A stretch of 23,303 bases of DNA from UBA2266 sp964406945 (GCA_964406945.1 CAYOTO010000049.1:1-23303), one strand, 5' to 3'. Counted from the stretch's first letter, positions 1-6,879 are shown. Notes: generated by a model from the sequence alone, not told the origin. Made by a program: numbers and translations.

Positions 1-97
1 AAAAAGCAATAAAAAGCCACATGTTCGGCATAGACTACATCCTCCTCAAAAAACTGCCCTGACCCACACTCCCATTCGAGTTTTCGCCCTTGCCCAT

Positions 98-125
98 GTC
101 ATGCTGAGCAACGCGAAGCATCTGG
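98..125. repeat. Dispersed-type intergenic repeat with hairpin ends
   Basis: The stretch carries ATGCT and AGCAT as inverted ends around GAGCAACGCGA, so it can fold into a short hairpin. Phrases of this kind (CATGCTGAG...GAAGCATCT) recur as small intergenic repeats in several bacterial phyla; that comparison is from memory. Only one clear copy is in this window, with a weaker echo at about 248-266. Confidence 0.35.
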
Positions 126-169
126 CCACCGCATTAGATATCACCCTGGCCACCGAATTAGACGTCACC
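122..169. repeat. Two-unit 24-bp tandem repeat
   Basis: Units 122-145 and 146-169 both begin CTGGCCACCG and end in TCACC, differing at three positions (GCATTAGATATC versus GAATTAGACGTC). It sits in intergenic DNA; a short minus-strand reading frame passes through it but shows no gene-like features. Confidence 0.6.
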
Positions 170-273
170 ACAATAACCCCCAAACCCCTCAGAACGCCAA
201 ACCATTTTGAATTTTTACTTTTTACTTCTAACTTGCCCCCATGTGCCATCATGAACAACGCGAAACCCGCGCC

Positions 274-291
274 CTGAGCCTGCCGAAGGAC
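274..291. repeat. CTGAGCCTG(C/T)CGAAGGAC-type repeat, copy 1
   Basis: This copy reads CTGAGCCTGCCGAAGGAC. A second copy, CTAAGCCTGTCGAAGGACC, lies at 1601-1619 (both checked by eye). The motif is a widespread short intergenic repeat in bacteria, as far as I recall. Confidence 0.45.
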
Positions 292-739
292 ATCCGCCAG
301 TAATCAACAAGAATTGAGATAGTACTTTCACTCATTTGATGCTGATTCCTACCGCAGGCCCTGATTCGCGGCGTCCAGCGGCGTCGACTTGAAGCCTGAT
401 GTCAGCCATTCGCTCATTCCCCTTTATTCAATCAGACTCCGAAGGATCGGCTTCAAGGCTAGCGTTGTATGACTGGATGGCTTCCGAGTAATTCCGCAGG
501 TCTTCGTAGCAATAGCAAGGATATCAAGCACCTTCTCGGCCATGACCTAATACGCCACAAACATCTCGCAGCATTCCCTGGTGAATGGGTCAACAACCGC
601 CGCAATAGCCGGGCTACGCCCGTTTAAGCACGAACCCCGCCACCCCGACTAACTTACGACGTCCAAATCCCTTCTCCACCCCCCCGGCATCAACCATCCA
701 TCCAATTTCAAGCATCCAGCATCGAGAATCCAGCATTCC

Positions 740-1477
740 TCACCTCAAGACGTAAACCAAAACCCCCACCAGTGTCCCGATCGCGCCGGTACACACCCCC
801 ATCGCCACCATAAACACCCAGAAAAACCGCCGGCTCTGCTTCCGCATCATGTACTTGAAATACCGGTCGCTCGCCGCGAACGTCCGGCTCAACTGGCAGA
901 TACTGTCCGTCTGACTCGCGGCCGTATTGCTCAGAATCTCCAGCGCCCCGTTAAACTTGCCGAAACTGTCCGCCATCCTCGCCTCCGTCTCCGCAGACGC
1001 CGACAGCCGCCTGTGAATATTCCGCAGCGACTCCGTCTGCTTGGCCGTCTCCTCCGGAATCCGGTCCACCGAATCCAGGAACTGATCGCTCTTGGCCACC
1101 GCAATCGCCAACTGCTGCAGCATCTGCTCGGTCAAAATCCGCTGATTCTCAACCATCCCCGGAAAGCTCTCCAGCACGTCCGGCAGCTTTTCCACGCGCT
1201 CCATCAGCCGCTCCTGCTGCGCCATCTGCTGCGAAAGATTCGCATTAATCCCCTCCAACTGCCCCACCAGCTCCCCGAACGCATCCTGCAATTTCTCAAC
1301 CGGCTCCCGCCTGTCCACCGCCTCAAGTTCCCCGCCCTCACCGTATTTATACTCCCGCACATCCCCCTCCGGCGAAATCACCTCCGCCATAAGCCCGCCC
1401 TCACGCACTTCCGTTTCACAACCGCCGCGAGAACCCAGCCACCTGCGGGTCCTGCCCAAAAGTTCCTTTATAGCCAT
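740..1477 (-). CDS. Coiled-coil protein with C-terminal membrane anchor
   Basis: A 245-residue protein of unknown function. The N-terminal 60 residues are charged and glycine-rich. Residues about 60-200 look helical and coiled-coil-like (repeated Gln, Glu, Leu; many polar heptads), and one hydrophobic segment (about 218-243, starting FFWVFMVAMG) ends the chain, so it is a probable tail-anchored inner-membrane protein with its coil in the cytoplasm. The ATG at 1477 has AGGGG about 7 nt upstream. It is divergent from the FAH-family gene. No enzymatic motif is seen; a structural or chemoreceptor-like scaffold role is only a guess. The gene lies in the C-rich plus-strand zone, so its own coding strand is unusually G-rich. 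Confidence 0.8.
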   Translation of the reverse strand: MAIKELLGRTRRWLGSRGGCETEVREGGLMAEVISPEGDVREYKYGEGGELEAVDRREPVEKLQDAFGELVGQLEGINANLSQQMAQQERLMERVEKLPDVLESFPGMVENQRILTEQMLQQLAIAVAKSDQFLDSVDRIPEETAKQTESLRNIHRRLSASAETEARMADSFGKFNGALEILSNTAASQTDSICQLSRTFAASDRYFKYMMRKQSRRFFWVFMVAMGVCTGAIGTLVGVLVYVLR

Positions 1478-1599
1478 CGATGACCCCTGAAATACCGCCC
1501 GGCCGCCGCCGGATCCAACCCGCCGCGCCCGGACACCCGAAACCGAAATAACTTAACCCTGGCACTTCCCCGAGTTTCTGCTAAAATCAACTAATCAGT

Positions 1600-1619
1600 C
1601 CTAAGCCTGTCGAAGGACC
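1600..1619. repeat. CTGAGCCTG(C/T)CGAAGGAC-type repeat, copy 2
   Basis: Here GTCCT at 1599-1603 and AGGAC at 1614-1618 form inverted ends, so the unit can fold. It lies about 50 bp before the FAH-family gene and 120 bp upstream of the divergent membrane protein gene, in the divergent intergenic region. Confidence 0.45.
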
Positions 1620-1669
1620 GATTCCATAATTTCGCATTCTAATTTTTGATCTTTGCATTTGAATACATC

Positions 1670-2614
1670 ATGAAGCTCATAACATTCGAAAAAGACCACA
1701 CAACTTCTATCGGCATTCTCACCCGAAATGGTGTAATCGATATTCGCCGCGCCTGGCCCGCCGGCCCCGAAAACATGCTCGAAATCCTCGCCCTCGGCCC
1801 CCCATGCCTCGAAAAACTCGCCGCAATCGCCCAAAACACCGATCCGAACCTCCCCCTCGACTCCCTCAGACTCCTGGCCCCGATCCCCCGCCCCGGCAAA
1901 CTCCTCGCCCTCGCCGGCAACTACGCAGAGCACATCAAGGAAGCCGGCCACGAAAAAGGCTTCGAACTCGGCCTCAGCGAAGCCCCCCGCAACACAACCA
2001 CCCCGCGACCGTTCATAATGCCCTCCACCGCCGTCCTCGCCCCCGACAGCGAAATCCCCTGGCCCCTCTACAGCGAGCAGATCGACTACGAACTCGAACT
2101 CGCCGTCGTCATCGGCCGCGAATGCAAAGCCATCCCCGCCTCCGACGCCCCCGCCCACATCGCCGGCTACACCATCGCAAACGACATCTCCGCACGCACC
2201 GTAACCTTCAAAAATGGCCGAAAACCCCGCCCCTGGGACGAATTCTACGACTGGCTCAACGGCAAATGGTCCGACGGCTTCTGCCCCCTCGGCCCCGCAA
2301 TCGTAACCGCAGACGAAATCCCCGACCCGCAGAACCTCGACATGCGCCTCACCGTCAACTCCGAAACCCGCCAGAACGCCCGCACGGCCCAGATGATCTA
2401 CCCCGTCGCAGACCTCGTCTCATTCATCAGCCACCTCATGACCCTCGAACCCGGCGACGTAATCTGCACAGGAACCCCCTCCGGCGTCGGCGTCGCAACC
2501 GGAAACTTCCTCAAGCCAGGCGACCGAATCGAAGCACACATCCAACACCTCGGCACACTCACCAGCACCATAGGCCCCAAACCCGACTCCCTCTACACCC
2601 CCCTCAAGACCTGA
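1670..2614 (+). CDS. Fumarylacetoacetate hydrolase (FAH) family protein
   Basis: A 314-residue cytoplasmic enzyme. FAH-fold proteins are divalent-metal enzymes that cleave, hydrate or decarboxylate beta-keto/enol acids from aromatic or sugar-acid breakdown; the substrate cannot be read from the sequence. Visible motifs are the metal-ligand block IDYELELAVVIG (Glu141, Glu143), ANDISART (Asp172), GKWSDGFCPLGP near 198-209, and the signature ICTGTPSGVG at 265-274. The ATG at 1670 (MKLITFEKD) fits the family N-terminus better than the in-frame TTG at 1646; no clear ribosome site is visible. Codons are extremely C-ended (60 bases at 1801-1860 hold 28 C and 8 G), but the neighbouring gene on the other strand shares the strand bias, so this is not simply codon choice. 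Confidence 0.93.
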   Translation: MKLITFEKDHTTSIGILTRNGVIDIRRAWPAGPENMLEILALGPPCLEKLAAIAQNTDPNLPLDSLRLLAPIPRPGKLLALAGNYAEHIKEAGHEKGFELGLSEAPRNTTTPRPFIMPSTAVLAPDSEIPWPLYSEQIDYELELAVVIGRECKAIPASDAPAHIAGYTIANDISARTVTFKNGRKPRPWDEFYDWLNGKWSDGFCPLGPAIVTADEIPDPQNLDMRLTVNSETRQNARTAQMIYPVADLVSFISHLMTLEPGDVICTGTPSGVGVATGNFLKPGDRIEAHIQHLGTLTSTIGPKPDSLYTPLKT

Positions 2615-2698
2615 CCCAACTCCCCATTCTCCCACCTCCCCCACCAAACTCGCGCCCCACCCCCCTTTTTACTTTTACCTTTCTAGTTTTTACTTGAC

Positions 2699-2732
2699 CA
2701 AAAAAAAAGCCCCGCAAACGCGAGGCTCTTTT
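2699..2732 (-). terminator. Rho-independent terminator of the downstream csp gene
   Basis: On the minus strand an 8-bp stem (arms 2727-2720 and 2715-2708, one mismatch, AAAC/GTTT loop) is followed by a run of nine T at 2708-2700. It lies about 30 bp after the csp stop codon. Confidence 0.9.
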
Positions 2733-2758
2733 CTGCAAATAAACCCTCAGTCAAGGGT

Positions 2759-2962
2759 TTACAGTGGTTTGACATTCGTAGCACACGGGCCCTTCCTGCC
2801 TTCTCCGACCTCGTACTCTACGCTACGCCCCTCATCGAGCGTCGCATAGCCGTTGCTCTGGATTTCCGAGAAGTGCACGAAAAGATCTTCGCCACCATCG
2901 TCGGGGGTGATAAACCCATAACCCTTGCTGTCGTTAAACCATTTTACTTTGCCTGTACTCAC
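2759..2962 (-). CDS. Cold-shock protein (CspA family), copy 1
   Basis: A 67-residue single cold-shock domain, an OB-fold that binds single-stranded RNA/DNA and acts as an RNA chaperone. It shows RNP1 (KGYGFI) and RNP2 (LFVHF) and the usual GKVKWFND start. The GTG at 2962 is chosen because AAGGAG sits 7 nt upstream (2975-2970) and because the sister gene starts the same way; the longer frame upstream of it is not family-like. It differs from copy 2 (3670-3873) at about a dozen residues, so the two arose by duplication. What should be its leader (about 2985-3200) is made of group II intron debris, so its promoter may lie inside that debris or transcription may come from the sister gene. Confidence 0.95.
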   Translation of the reverse strand: MSTGKVKWFNDSKGYGFITPDDGGEDLFVHFSEIQSNGYATLDEGRSVEYEVGEGRKGPCATNVKPL

Positions 2963-3123
2963 TGCCTTACTCCTTAGCACCCCTGCACGAGTCCACCGTC
3001 CCGCACAGAACCGCTTTCAACACTGTCTCTCGCAAATATTCTACAAAAGGTACTCTGGAGAGACGTTCAGCAATACCTCAACCAGCAATTTTACAGGTCT
3101 GCCCAGCCGAAGTTCAAGAAAAT

Positions 3124-3192
3124 TTAAAAAAATACTGACGGGCCATAATAATTGCCCCAGCCGCGAACAACAGGATCGAGTTCCTTGCTGGT
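3124..3192 (-). pseudogene. ltrA: C-terminal fragment of group II intron reverse transcriptase/maturase
   Basis: The frame reads TSKELDPVVRGWGNYYG and a few more residues before a stop at 3126-3124. The pattern L-(N/D)-P-V-x-R-G-W-x-N-Y-Y is the hallmark of the maturase domain (domain X) of intron-encoded proteins. All reverse transcriptase motifs that should precede it are missing, so at least 1 kb has been deleted between the ribozyme part and this piece. No start codon or ribosome site serves it; it is a relic. Confidence 0.85.
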
Positions 3193-3593
3193 AAAACAAG
3201 CCAGATTCCGCCCCCGGCCACGACTTCCATGTTCGGGCCTTCAGCCGGGTCGAACTATCGGCCTACGATGCCCTCTGCTGACTTCTGCACGGCCATCCCG
3301 TCGACTCTTGCCGGCGGTAGCTCGTGGCAACCGTACAGATCTCCCCGGGTAATGCACACCTGCCTTCCCGCCTATGCCCGCCGCATATACGACCATGCCT
3401 TCCGTGCAGCTATTGGACTTTGAAGATATGCGCCTTCTTATCCGACATGGCCGCCTCGTATGTGATTCCTGTTCGCCAGGCCGGCATTTTGCCTGCGGCT
3501 TCCTTCAGACCCCGCCTCGCGGCGGACGCCCTTGCCGTCCGGCTAATGGTCTCCCGCTGCCGGGCCCACAGAGGACTTGCACCTTCAAGCAGG

Positions 3594-3611
3594 TGTGCCC
3601 CGCCGGGCACA
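3594..3611 (-). other. Perfect hairpin at the 5' end of the intron remnant
   Basis: TGTGCCC (3594-3600) and GGGCACA (3605-3611) pair over 7 bp around a 4-nt loop. It coincides with the first bases of the intron 5' domain and is best explained as the opening helix of that ribozyme. With no T run on either strand it is not a terminator. Confidence 0.7.
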
Positions 3612-3615
3612 TGCA

Positions 3616-3646
3616 TTAAAAAACCCCGCCTTAAAGACGGGGTTTC
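3616..3646 (-). terminator. Rho-independent terminator of csp copy 2
   Basis: On the minus strand AAACCCCG pairs with CGGGGTTT (3645-3638 with 3628-3621) and a run of T follows. It lies about 25 bp after the csp stop and directly before the intron remnant, the kind of site class C group II introns are known to choose. Confidence 0.92.
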
Positions 3647-3669
3647 TGTTTACAACCTTGTTCTCTCGG

Positions 3670-3873
3670 TCAGACCGGGCTCACGTTGGTTGCGCACGGG
3701 CCTTTTTTTCCCTCGCCGACTTCGTACTCGACGTTGCGGCCTTCGTCAAGACTGGCGTAACCGCTGGTCTTGATCTCCGAATGATGAACGAAGAGATCGT
3801 CTCCGCCATCGTCCGGCGTTATGAAACCATAACCTTTGCTGTCATTGAACCATTTAACTTTGCCTGTAGCCAC
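3670..3873 (-). CDS. Cold-shock protein (CspA family), copy 2
   Basis: A 67-residue single-domain cold-shock protein with RNP1 (KGYGFI) and RNP2 (LFVHH), predicted to bind single-stranded nucleic acid in the cytoplasm as an RNA chaperone. The GTG at 3873 is preceded by AGGAG with a 7-nt gap, the same arrangement as copy 1, and the protein aligns with copy 1 end to end without gaps. A 6-bp perfect hairpin abuts the ribosome site (3886-3900), suggesting control at translation. A strong terminator follows at 3646-3616, so it is probably a single-gene transcript. Confidence 0.95.
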   Translation of the reverse strand: MATGKVKWFNDSKGYGFITPDDGGDDLFVHHSEIKTSGYASLDEGRNVEYEVGEGKKGPCATNVSPV

Positions 3874-3880
3874 TATACTA

Positions 3881-3900
3881 CTCCTGGTCCGTACCGGACC
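3881..3900 (-). promoter_or_regulatory. Hairpin abutting the csp copy 2 ribosome-binding site
   Basis: On the minus strand GGTCCG and CGGACC pair perfectly around a 3-nt loop (3900-3886), and the AGGAG ribosome site (3885-3881) starts at the next base. Cold-shock messages are known for temperature-dependent leader folding, so this may tune translation initiation. The comparable position of copy 1 has no such hairpin. Confidence 0.5.
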
Positions 3901-4017
3901 ACAAAAACTGATGCCTCTCGCATTTAATAAATGGAAGTAAGCCCCTGAGAGGCCAAAGGGAATACCTCGCACACGACAATACTACGGGCAGTCGGCATGA
4001 AACGGCAATAAATAAAT

Positions 4018-4050
4018 AAAAAACCCGGCAGATTCTTTCTGCGCCGGGGT
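4018..4050 (-). terminator. Orphan rho-independent terminator
   Basis: On the minus strand, CGGG is followed (after a 2-nt bulge) by GCAGA/TCTGC pairing, arms 4048-4038 and 4032-4024, then six T (4023-4018). The nearest upstream minus-strand gene, the sulfatase, stops 730 bp away. It may end a long sulfatase 3' region or an unannotated small RNA. Confidence 0.8.
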
Positions 4051-4779
4051 ACGTCTGGGAGACTCGGAGGGCACAATAGGCCGTTCTTACTCTAAAAACG
4101 GCAAAAATCGCAAAAACACCGCCTCGCACAAAATGCCAAAGTTTTCCTTCCGTTGCGTAGCCGGTGGTGTTCGATCACGATATGCCGGCCTATGTAAAGG
4201 GTCTTATTCGTTTAGAAAACCAATACGCCCCGGTAACCGATCCGCGTATGCGGTTCTGCTCAAAGCCCACGAGAGCTACGAATCAGGCTTGCGTGGTCAT
4301 AGTAAGGCATGATTGCGATGGGCGAGAAGCTCTGACGGGAGTGCTGCTTAAGGACATAAATGAACTGGAGCCCCTTGCCGGCAGCACTGCAAGCTCGCAA
4401 GCCGGGGGCGAGAGCAGCGTTAACATGTACTTTTTGCGTGAAGCGGCCAGAACGCCACATGCCGCCGCACTATTAGCGGAGATACCCAGACAGGCCCTCA
4501 GTACGATAAGGACAACTAAACGGCCGCAGAGGCAAACAAACAACTCCGCATCCGGGGGTGCGGGCATGTCCGCTAACAAAATGCCGGGGCCCCTTTTCAA
4601 ACGGAATTATCTCTTCGGGGTTTCCTAATTCTATGTGAAGAACCCACCAGCCACCCACTTCAAGGAGCCGAGGGACAAGTCCACAACTGAATCCTTCGGC
4701 TCCTTACTCACCCAGTCTACTGAGGTGCAGCCTGTATTCGTACTTGTGCAAGCTAAACGCAAGCACGTATGTTGCGATG
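4051..4779. other. Gene-free spacer between csp copy 2 and the sulfatase
   Basis: Frames of about 105-154 codons exist on both strands over the same bases (for example 4164-4628 plus and 4600-4283 minus), but neither has a good ribosome site, a recognisable domain or consistent codon use. The region holds the 4664-4703 hairpin and feeds the orphan terminator at 4050-4018 on the minus strand. A structured RNA or decayed gene is possible. Confidence 0.45.
4664..4703 (-). terminator. Long hairpin downstream of the sulfatase gene
   Basis: GGAGCCGAGGGA (4664-4675) and TCCTTCGGCTCC (4692-4703) pair over 12 bp with one G-T pair and a 16-nt loop. It lies 76 bp past the sulfatase stop. No T run follows on either strand, so it could be a 3'-end-protecting hairpin rather than a classic terminator. 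Confidence 0.45.
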
Positions 4780-6174
4780 TTAGGCCTGTTCGAGCATTTT
4801 CAAAGCCGTCTTGTCCTGGTGCTTCAGAGCAAACTCTCTGAGATAATCGCGGTGCTCGGCAAGTGTTCGAGAGTAGCGGGGGTCGGTTGCCAGGTTTGTC
4901 ATCTCGCCGGGGTCTTTTTTCATATCAACAAGGGATTCACGTCGGTCGCCAAGGCTGTAAAGGCAATATTTGAATCTGTCGCTGCGGACCATTCGCCCTT
5001 CCGGCTTTAGCATAACGCCGTCAACGGCTACGCACTGCACCATGTGATTGGAAATAATAAGATACGGGCGTTCTTTGTCGGGCTTATATCCGAGGGCCTG
5101 AGTCTTTATGCTGCGGCCGGGCAGTTCGTTCGGAATCGGAATGTTCGCAAAGTCGCAAATAGTCGGTATCAGATCGACGCCGGTGTGAACCAGAGATTCG
5201 CAGGTACCGGCGGCAGTTCGGCCCTTCCAGCTTACAATGAAAGGCACCCTTGCTGATTCATCGTAAAAAACCGTCTTCTGATTCCAGCGATGAGCACCAT
5301 GGCAATCTCCGTGGTCGCTGAGGAAAACAACCAGGGTATCATTCTCAAGGCCGGCATCGCGGATTGCATCCAGCACGGTTCCTACATGTCTGTCTACTTT
5401 TTCCACCAATCGATAATAAGCCCAGCGGTACTGGCGCCATTTGCCGTCAGTGAAGTCCCCTACCGGAAACAGTCTGTGGCCCTGATACGCCCGTCGCATA
5501 TGGCTGATTATGTCAGTTTCGTTTGCGGGTGGATCGGCGTTGGGTTTAAGAGGCGGGCACTTATCGGGCGCCGGCGGCTCGCCGACTGGGCCTCCGGGCA
5601 ATTTCTGACCTCTGGCCCATTCGCAAATGTTGTGCGGGTTCATAAAAGATGCGACGGCCAAGAAAGGCTTCTGACGCTTCTTCTTGATAAACTCCGCTGC
5701 CGGTTTGCCGCTGTAAATACAGTCGCGACCGAGGTATGTATCGAAACCGTGTTCGGCGTTTCTGCCCTGGCGCCACGGCATATGCCATTTACCGAAGAAT
5801 CCGGTATCGTATCCGTCATCCCTGAACAGGCGACCCATACAGGGATATTGCCAGGCATCCAGCTTTTTGCCGGTATTCGTCTGGATTTGCACCTCATGCG
5901 GGTACCGCCCGGAAAACATGCTCGATCGGGAGGGTACACAGAGCGGATTGGCGCAGTAGGCCCGCTTAAAACGTATGCCGTTGGCTGCAATGCGATCCAT
6001 ATTGGGCGTGTGAATGTGCCGTGAGCCAATTGCGCAGCTCATCGCGTCGGCGAACTGCTGGTCGGTTATGATGACGACTACGTTAGGCCGTTCACCAGCT
6101 TTGGATACAGCCTTCAAGCCACGGCCGCTCAGTGCAACCATGCCGGCGGCTTTGAGAAATCGGCGTCTTTTCAT
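4780..6174 (-). CDS. Tat-exported sulfatase (type I, formylglycine-dependent)
   Basis: A 464-residue arylsulfatase-superfamily enzyme expected to hydrolyse sulfate esters in the periplasm. The N-terminus RRRFLKAAGM is a twin-arginine export signal. Catalytic features are the N-terminal metal site ITDQQ (Asp38), the CVPSR formylglycine motif at 79-83 (Cys79 needs modification by a formylglycine-generating enzyme not in this window), GKWH (Lys129, His131), MNPHN (His181) and SDHGD (Asp287, His288), with Lys300. Length fits the family. AAAGG lies 7 nt before the ATG at 6174. It follows the secreted protein gene (6262-6798) by 87 bp on the same strand and may be cotranscribed. The sulfated substrate cannot be told from sequence alone. 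Confidence 0.95.
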   Translation of the reverse strand: MKRRRFLKAAGMVALSGRGLKAVSKAGERPNVVVIITDQQFADAMSCAIGSRHIHTPNMDRIAANGIRFKRAYCANPLCVPSRSSMFSGRYPHEVQIQTNTGKKLDAWQYPCMGRLFRDDGYDTGFFGKWHMPWRQGRNAEHGFDTYLGRDCIYSGKPAAEFIKKKRQKPFLAVASFMNPHNICEWARGQKLPGGPVGEPPAPDKCPPLKPNADPPANETDIISHMRRAYQGHRLFPVGDFTDGKWRQYRWAYYRLVEKVDRHVGTVLDAIRDAGLENDTLVVFLSDHGDCHGAHRWNQKTVFYDESARVPFIVSWKGRTAAGTCESLVHTGVDLIPTICDFANIPIPNELPGRSIKTQALGYKPDKERPYLIISNHMVQCVAVDGVMLKPEGRMVRSDRFKYCLYSLGDRRESLVDMKKDPGEMTNLATDPRYSRTLAEHRDYLREFALKHQDKTALKMLEQA

Positions 6175-6261
6175 GCGCGAACCTTTCGGAAATTACTCCA
6201 ATCTGTCCACGCATGGTAACACCAACGCACTTTGGAAGCAACGCTTTGTAAGCCCGGCGAG

Positions 6262-6798
6262 TTAGTTCTGGCGGCCGTTGCCTCGCAACTGGTATCTGCC
6301 AAGTCCTCGCTTCTCGCGCCCGTTGTTGTATACGCCTCTTGCAGTGAACCACATCCTCATATTCAGATTTGCCCTTCTGCCGACCCTTGCTCTCATCGTG
6401 GTTCGCATGCGATAAATATTGATGGTATTTATAGTGACATTCGTGGCGTGAAGCTCAATCTGGTTCTTTAAGAAAGTTTCCAGAACACCGAGATCCCACG
6501 TCAGGGTTATGCGCGAGCCACGGCCCTGCGAAAACGTTCCGGTAAACACGTTGCCGTCGTGATCCGTAGCCTGAAACTGGTTGTCCGCAAGGCCCTGTGC
6601 CGCATTAGGTCCGAAGACGAGGTCCAGGTTGCCGAAACCGCGTTGACGGACCCGGCCGAAGCCTCCAACTTGCAGTTTTACACGAGTTCGCGAGAGATCC
6701 CAACTGGTTCCAGCAACCGCCCGGGCGGTCGAAGTTCCACCAAAGAGCATCAAACCTGCACAAACCAGAACCACACCAACCGAAATTCCTTTTCTCAT
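6262..6798 (-). CDS. Secreted protein of a local tandem family, copy A
   Basis: A 178-residue protein of unknown function. It has a Sec signal peptide (MRKGISVGVVLVCAGLM, cleavage near TARA), then the motif AGTSWDLSRTR, a GGFGRVRQRGFGNL block, alternating beta-type segments, and an Arg-rich C-terminus ending in GRYQLRGNG. It aligns along its length with copy C (7376-7933) and at its end with the truncated copy B (7098-7324). The pattern suggests a small secreted beta-barrel or beta-sandwich, but that is inference. AAAGGAG lies 7 nt before the ATG, and a promoter is visible at 6879-6852. The sulfatase follows 87 bp downstream. Confidence 0.85.
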   Translation of the reverse strand: MRKGISVGVVLVCAGLMLFGGTSTARAVAGTSWDLSRTRVKLQVGGFGRVRQRGFGNLDLVFGPNAAQGLADNQFQATDHDGNVFTGTFSQGRGSRITLTWDLGVLETFLKNQIELHATNVTINTINIYRMRTTMRARVGRRANLNMRMWFTARGVYNNGREKRGLGRYQLRGNGRQN

Positions 6799-6851
6799 TG
6801 TTCGACTCCTTTACCCTGACCGCTCGCGGTATGCGCCCGTCGGCGGCAACC

Positions 6852-6879
6852 ATAATACGTTGGCGTCCTGACATGTCCA
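6852..6879 (-). promoter_or_regulatory. Predicted sigma-70-type promoter of secreted copy A
   Basis: On the minus strand TGGACA (6879-6874), a 16-bp spacer, and TATTAT (6857-6852) lie about 55 bp before the copy A start codon. Five of six bases match the consensus in each hexamer. Confidence 0.55.

Larger units (their letters stand above)
1..739. other. Gene-poor left flank with repeats and a possible TPR remnant
   Basis: No intact gene is visible. Apart from the short repeats at 98-291, a minus-strand reading at 517-428 gives CYCYEDLRNYSEAIQSYNAS followed by LEADPSESD and a stop, which resembles one tetratricopeptide helix pair (aromatic, NYSEAIQSYNASLEADP). An in-frame stop precedes it directly, so it would be only a relic. 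The end of the region (about 640-739) is C-rich and carries repeated CATCCAGCAT/AATCCAGCAT phrases. Confidence 0.4.
2985..3612 (-). mobile_element. Decayed group II intron (5' RNA domains kept, most of the maturase gene lost)
   Basis: Read on the minus strand, 3612 down to about 3217 matches the 5' ribozyme part of bacterial group II introns as I know them: a start like GTGCGCCCGGC (here ATGTGCCCGGC), then GCAAGGGCGTCCG, GTCTGAAGGAAGC, a GGCAAA segment, ACCCGGGGAGATCT, GAAGTCAGCAGAGGGCAT and GAAGGCCCGAACATGG, in the right order. The reverse transcriptase that should follow is absent except for a tail fragment at 3192-3124. A GAAAGCGGTTCTGTG string at about 3018-3004 resembles the 3' half of domain V with its following bases, and the 3' end is probably near 2985. 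The 5' boundary lies 4-6 nt beyond the terminator of the upstream csp gene. The 5' half is secure; the 3' boundary is uncertain. Confidence 0.82.

Noticed and set aside
1013..1483. 156-codon plus-strand frame antisense to the coiled-coil gene
   Set aside because: Arg/Pro/His/Leu-rich translation typical of an antisense shadow of a G-rich coding strand; no start signal.
1804..2697. 297-codon plus-strand frame inside the FAH gene
   Set aside because: Translation is almost only Arg, Pro and His, produced by the C-rich third positions of the FAH gene in another frame.
3152..3773. Several overlapping short plus-strand frames (64-149 codons) with CFGP, MPSAD and LPAYARR-type peptides
   Set aside because: These are antisense readings of group II intron ribozyme sequence. 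Such peptides are commonly annotated as small hypothetical proteins, but the RNA element on the minus strand explains the sequence.
3670..3972. Longer 100-codon start for csp copy 2
   Set aside because: The extra N-terminal residues are not cold-shock-like and run through the ribosome-site hairpin; the GTG at 3873 with AGGAG is preferred and mirrors copy 1.
4210..4262. Possible group II intron domain V near ACCGATCCGCGTATGCGGTTC
   Set aside because: It has a small hairpin and a GGTTC-like end but lacks the GAGC opening and the bulged stem of domain V, and no intron blocks surround it.
4164..4628. 154-codon open frame on the plus strand, starting with GTG
   Set aside because: No ribosome site, no recognisable domain, and overlapping frames of similar length on the other strand (4600-4283). 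It crosses no terminator but has no gene-like neighbours; kept as part of the uncertain spacer only.
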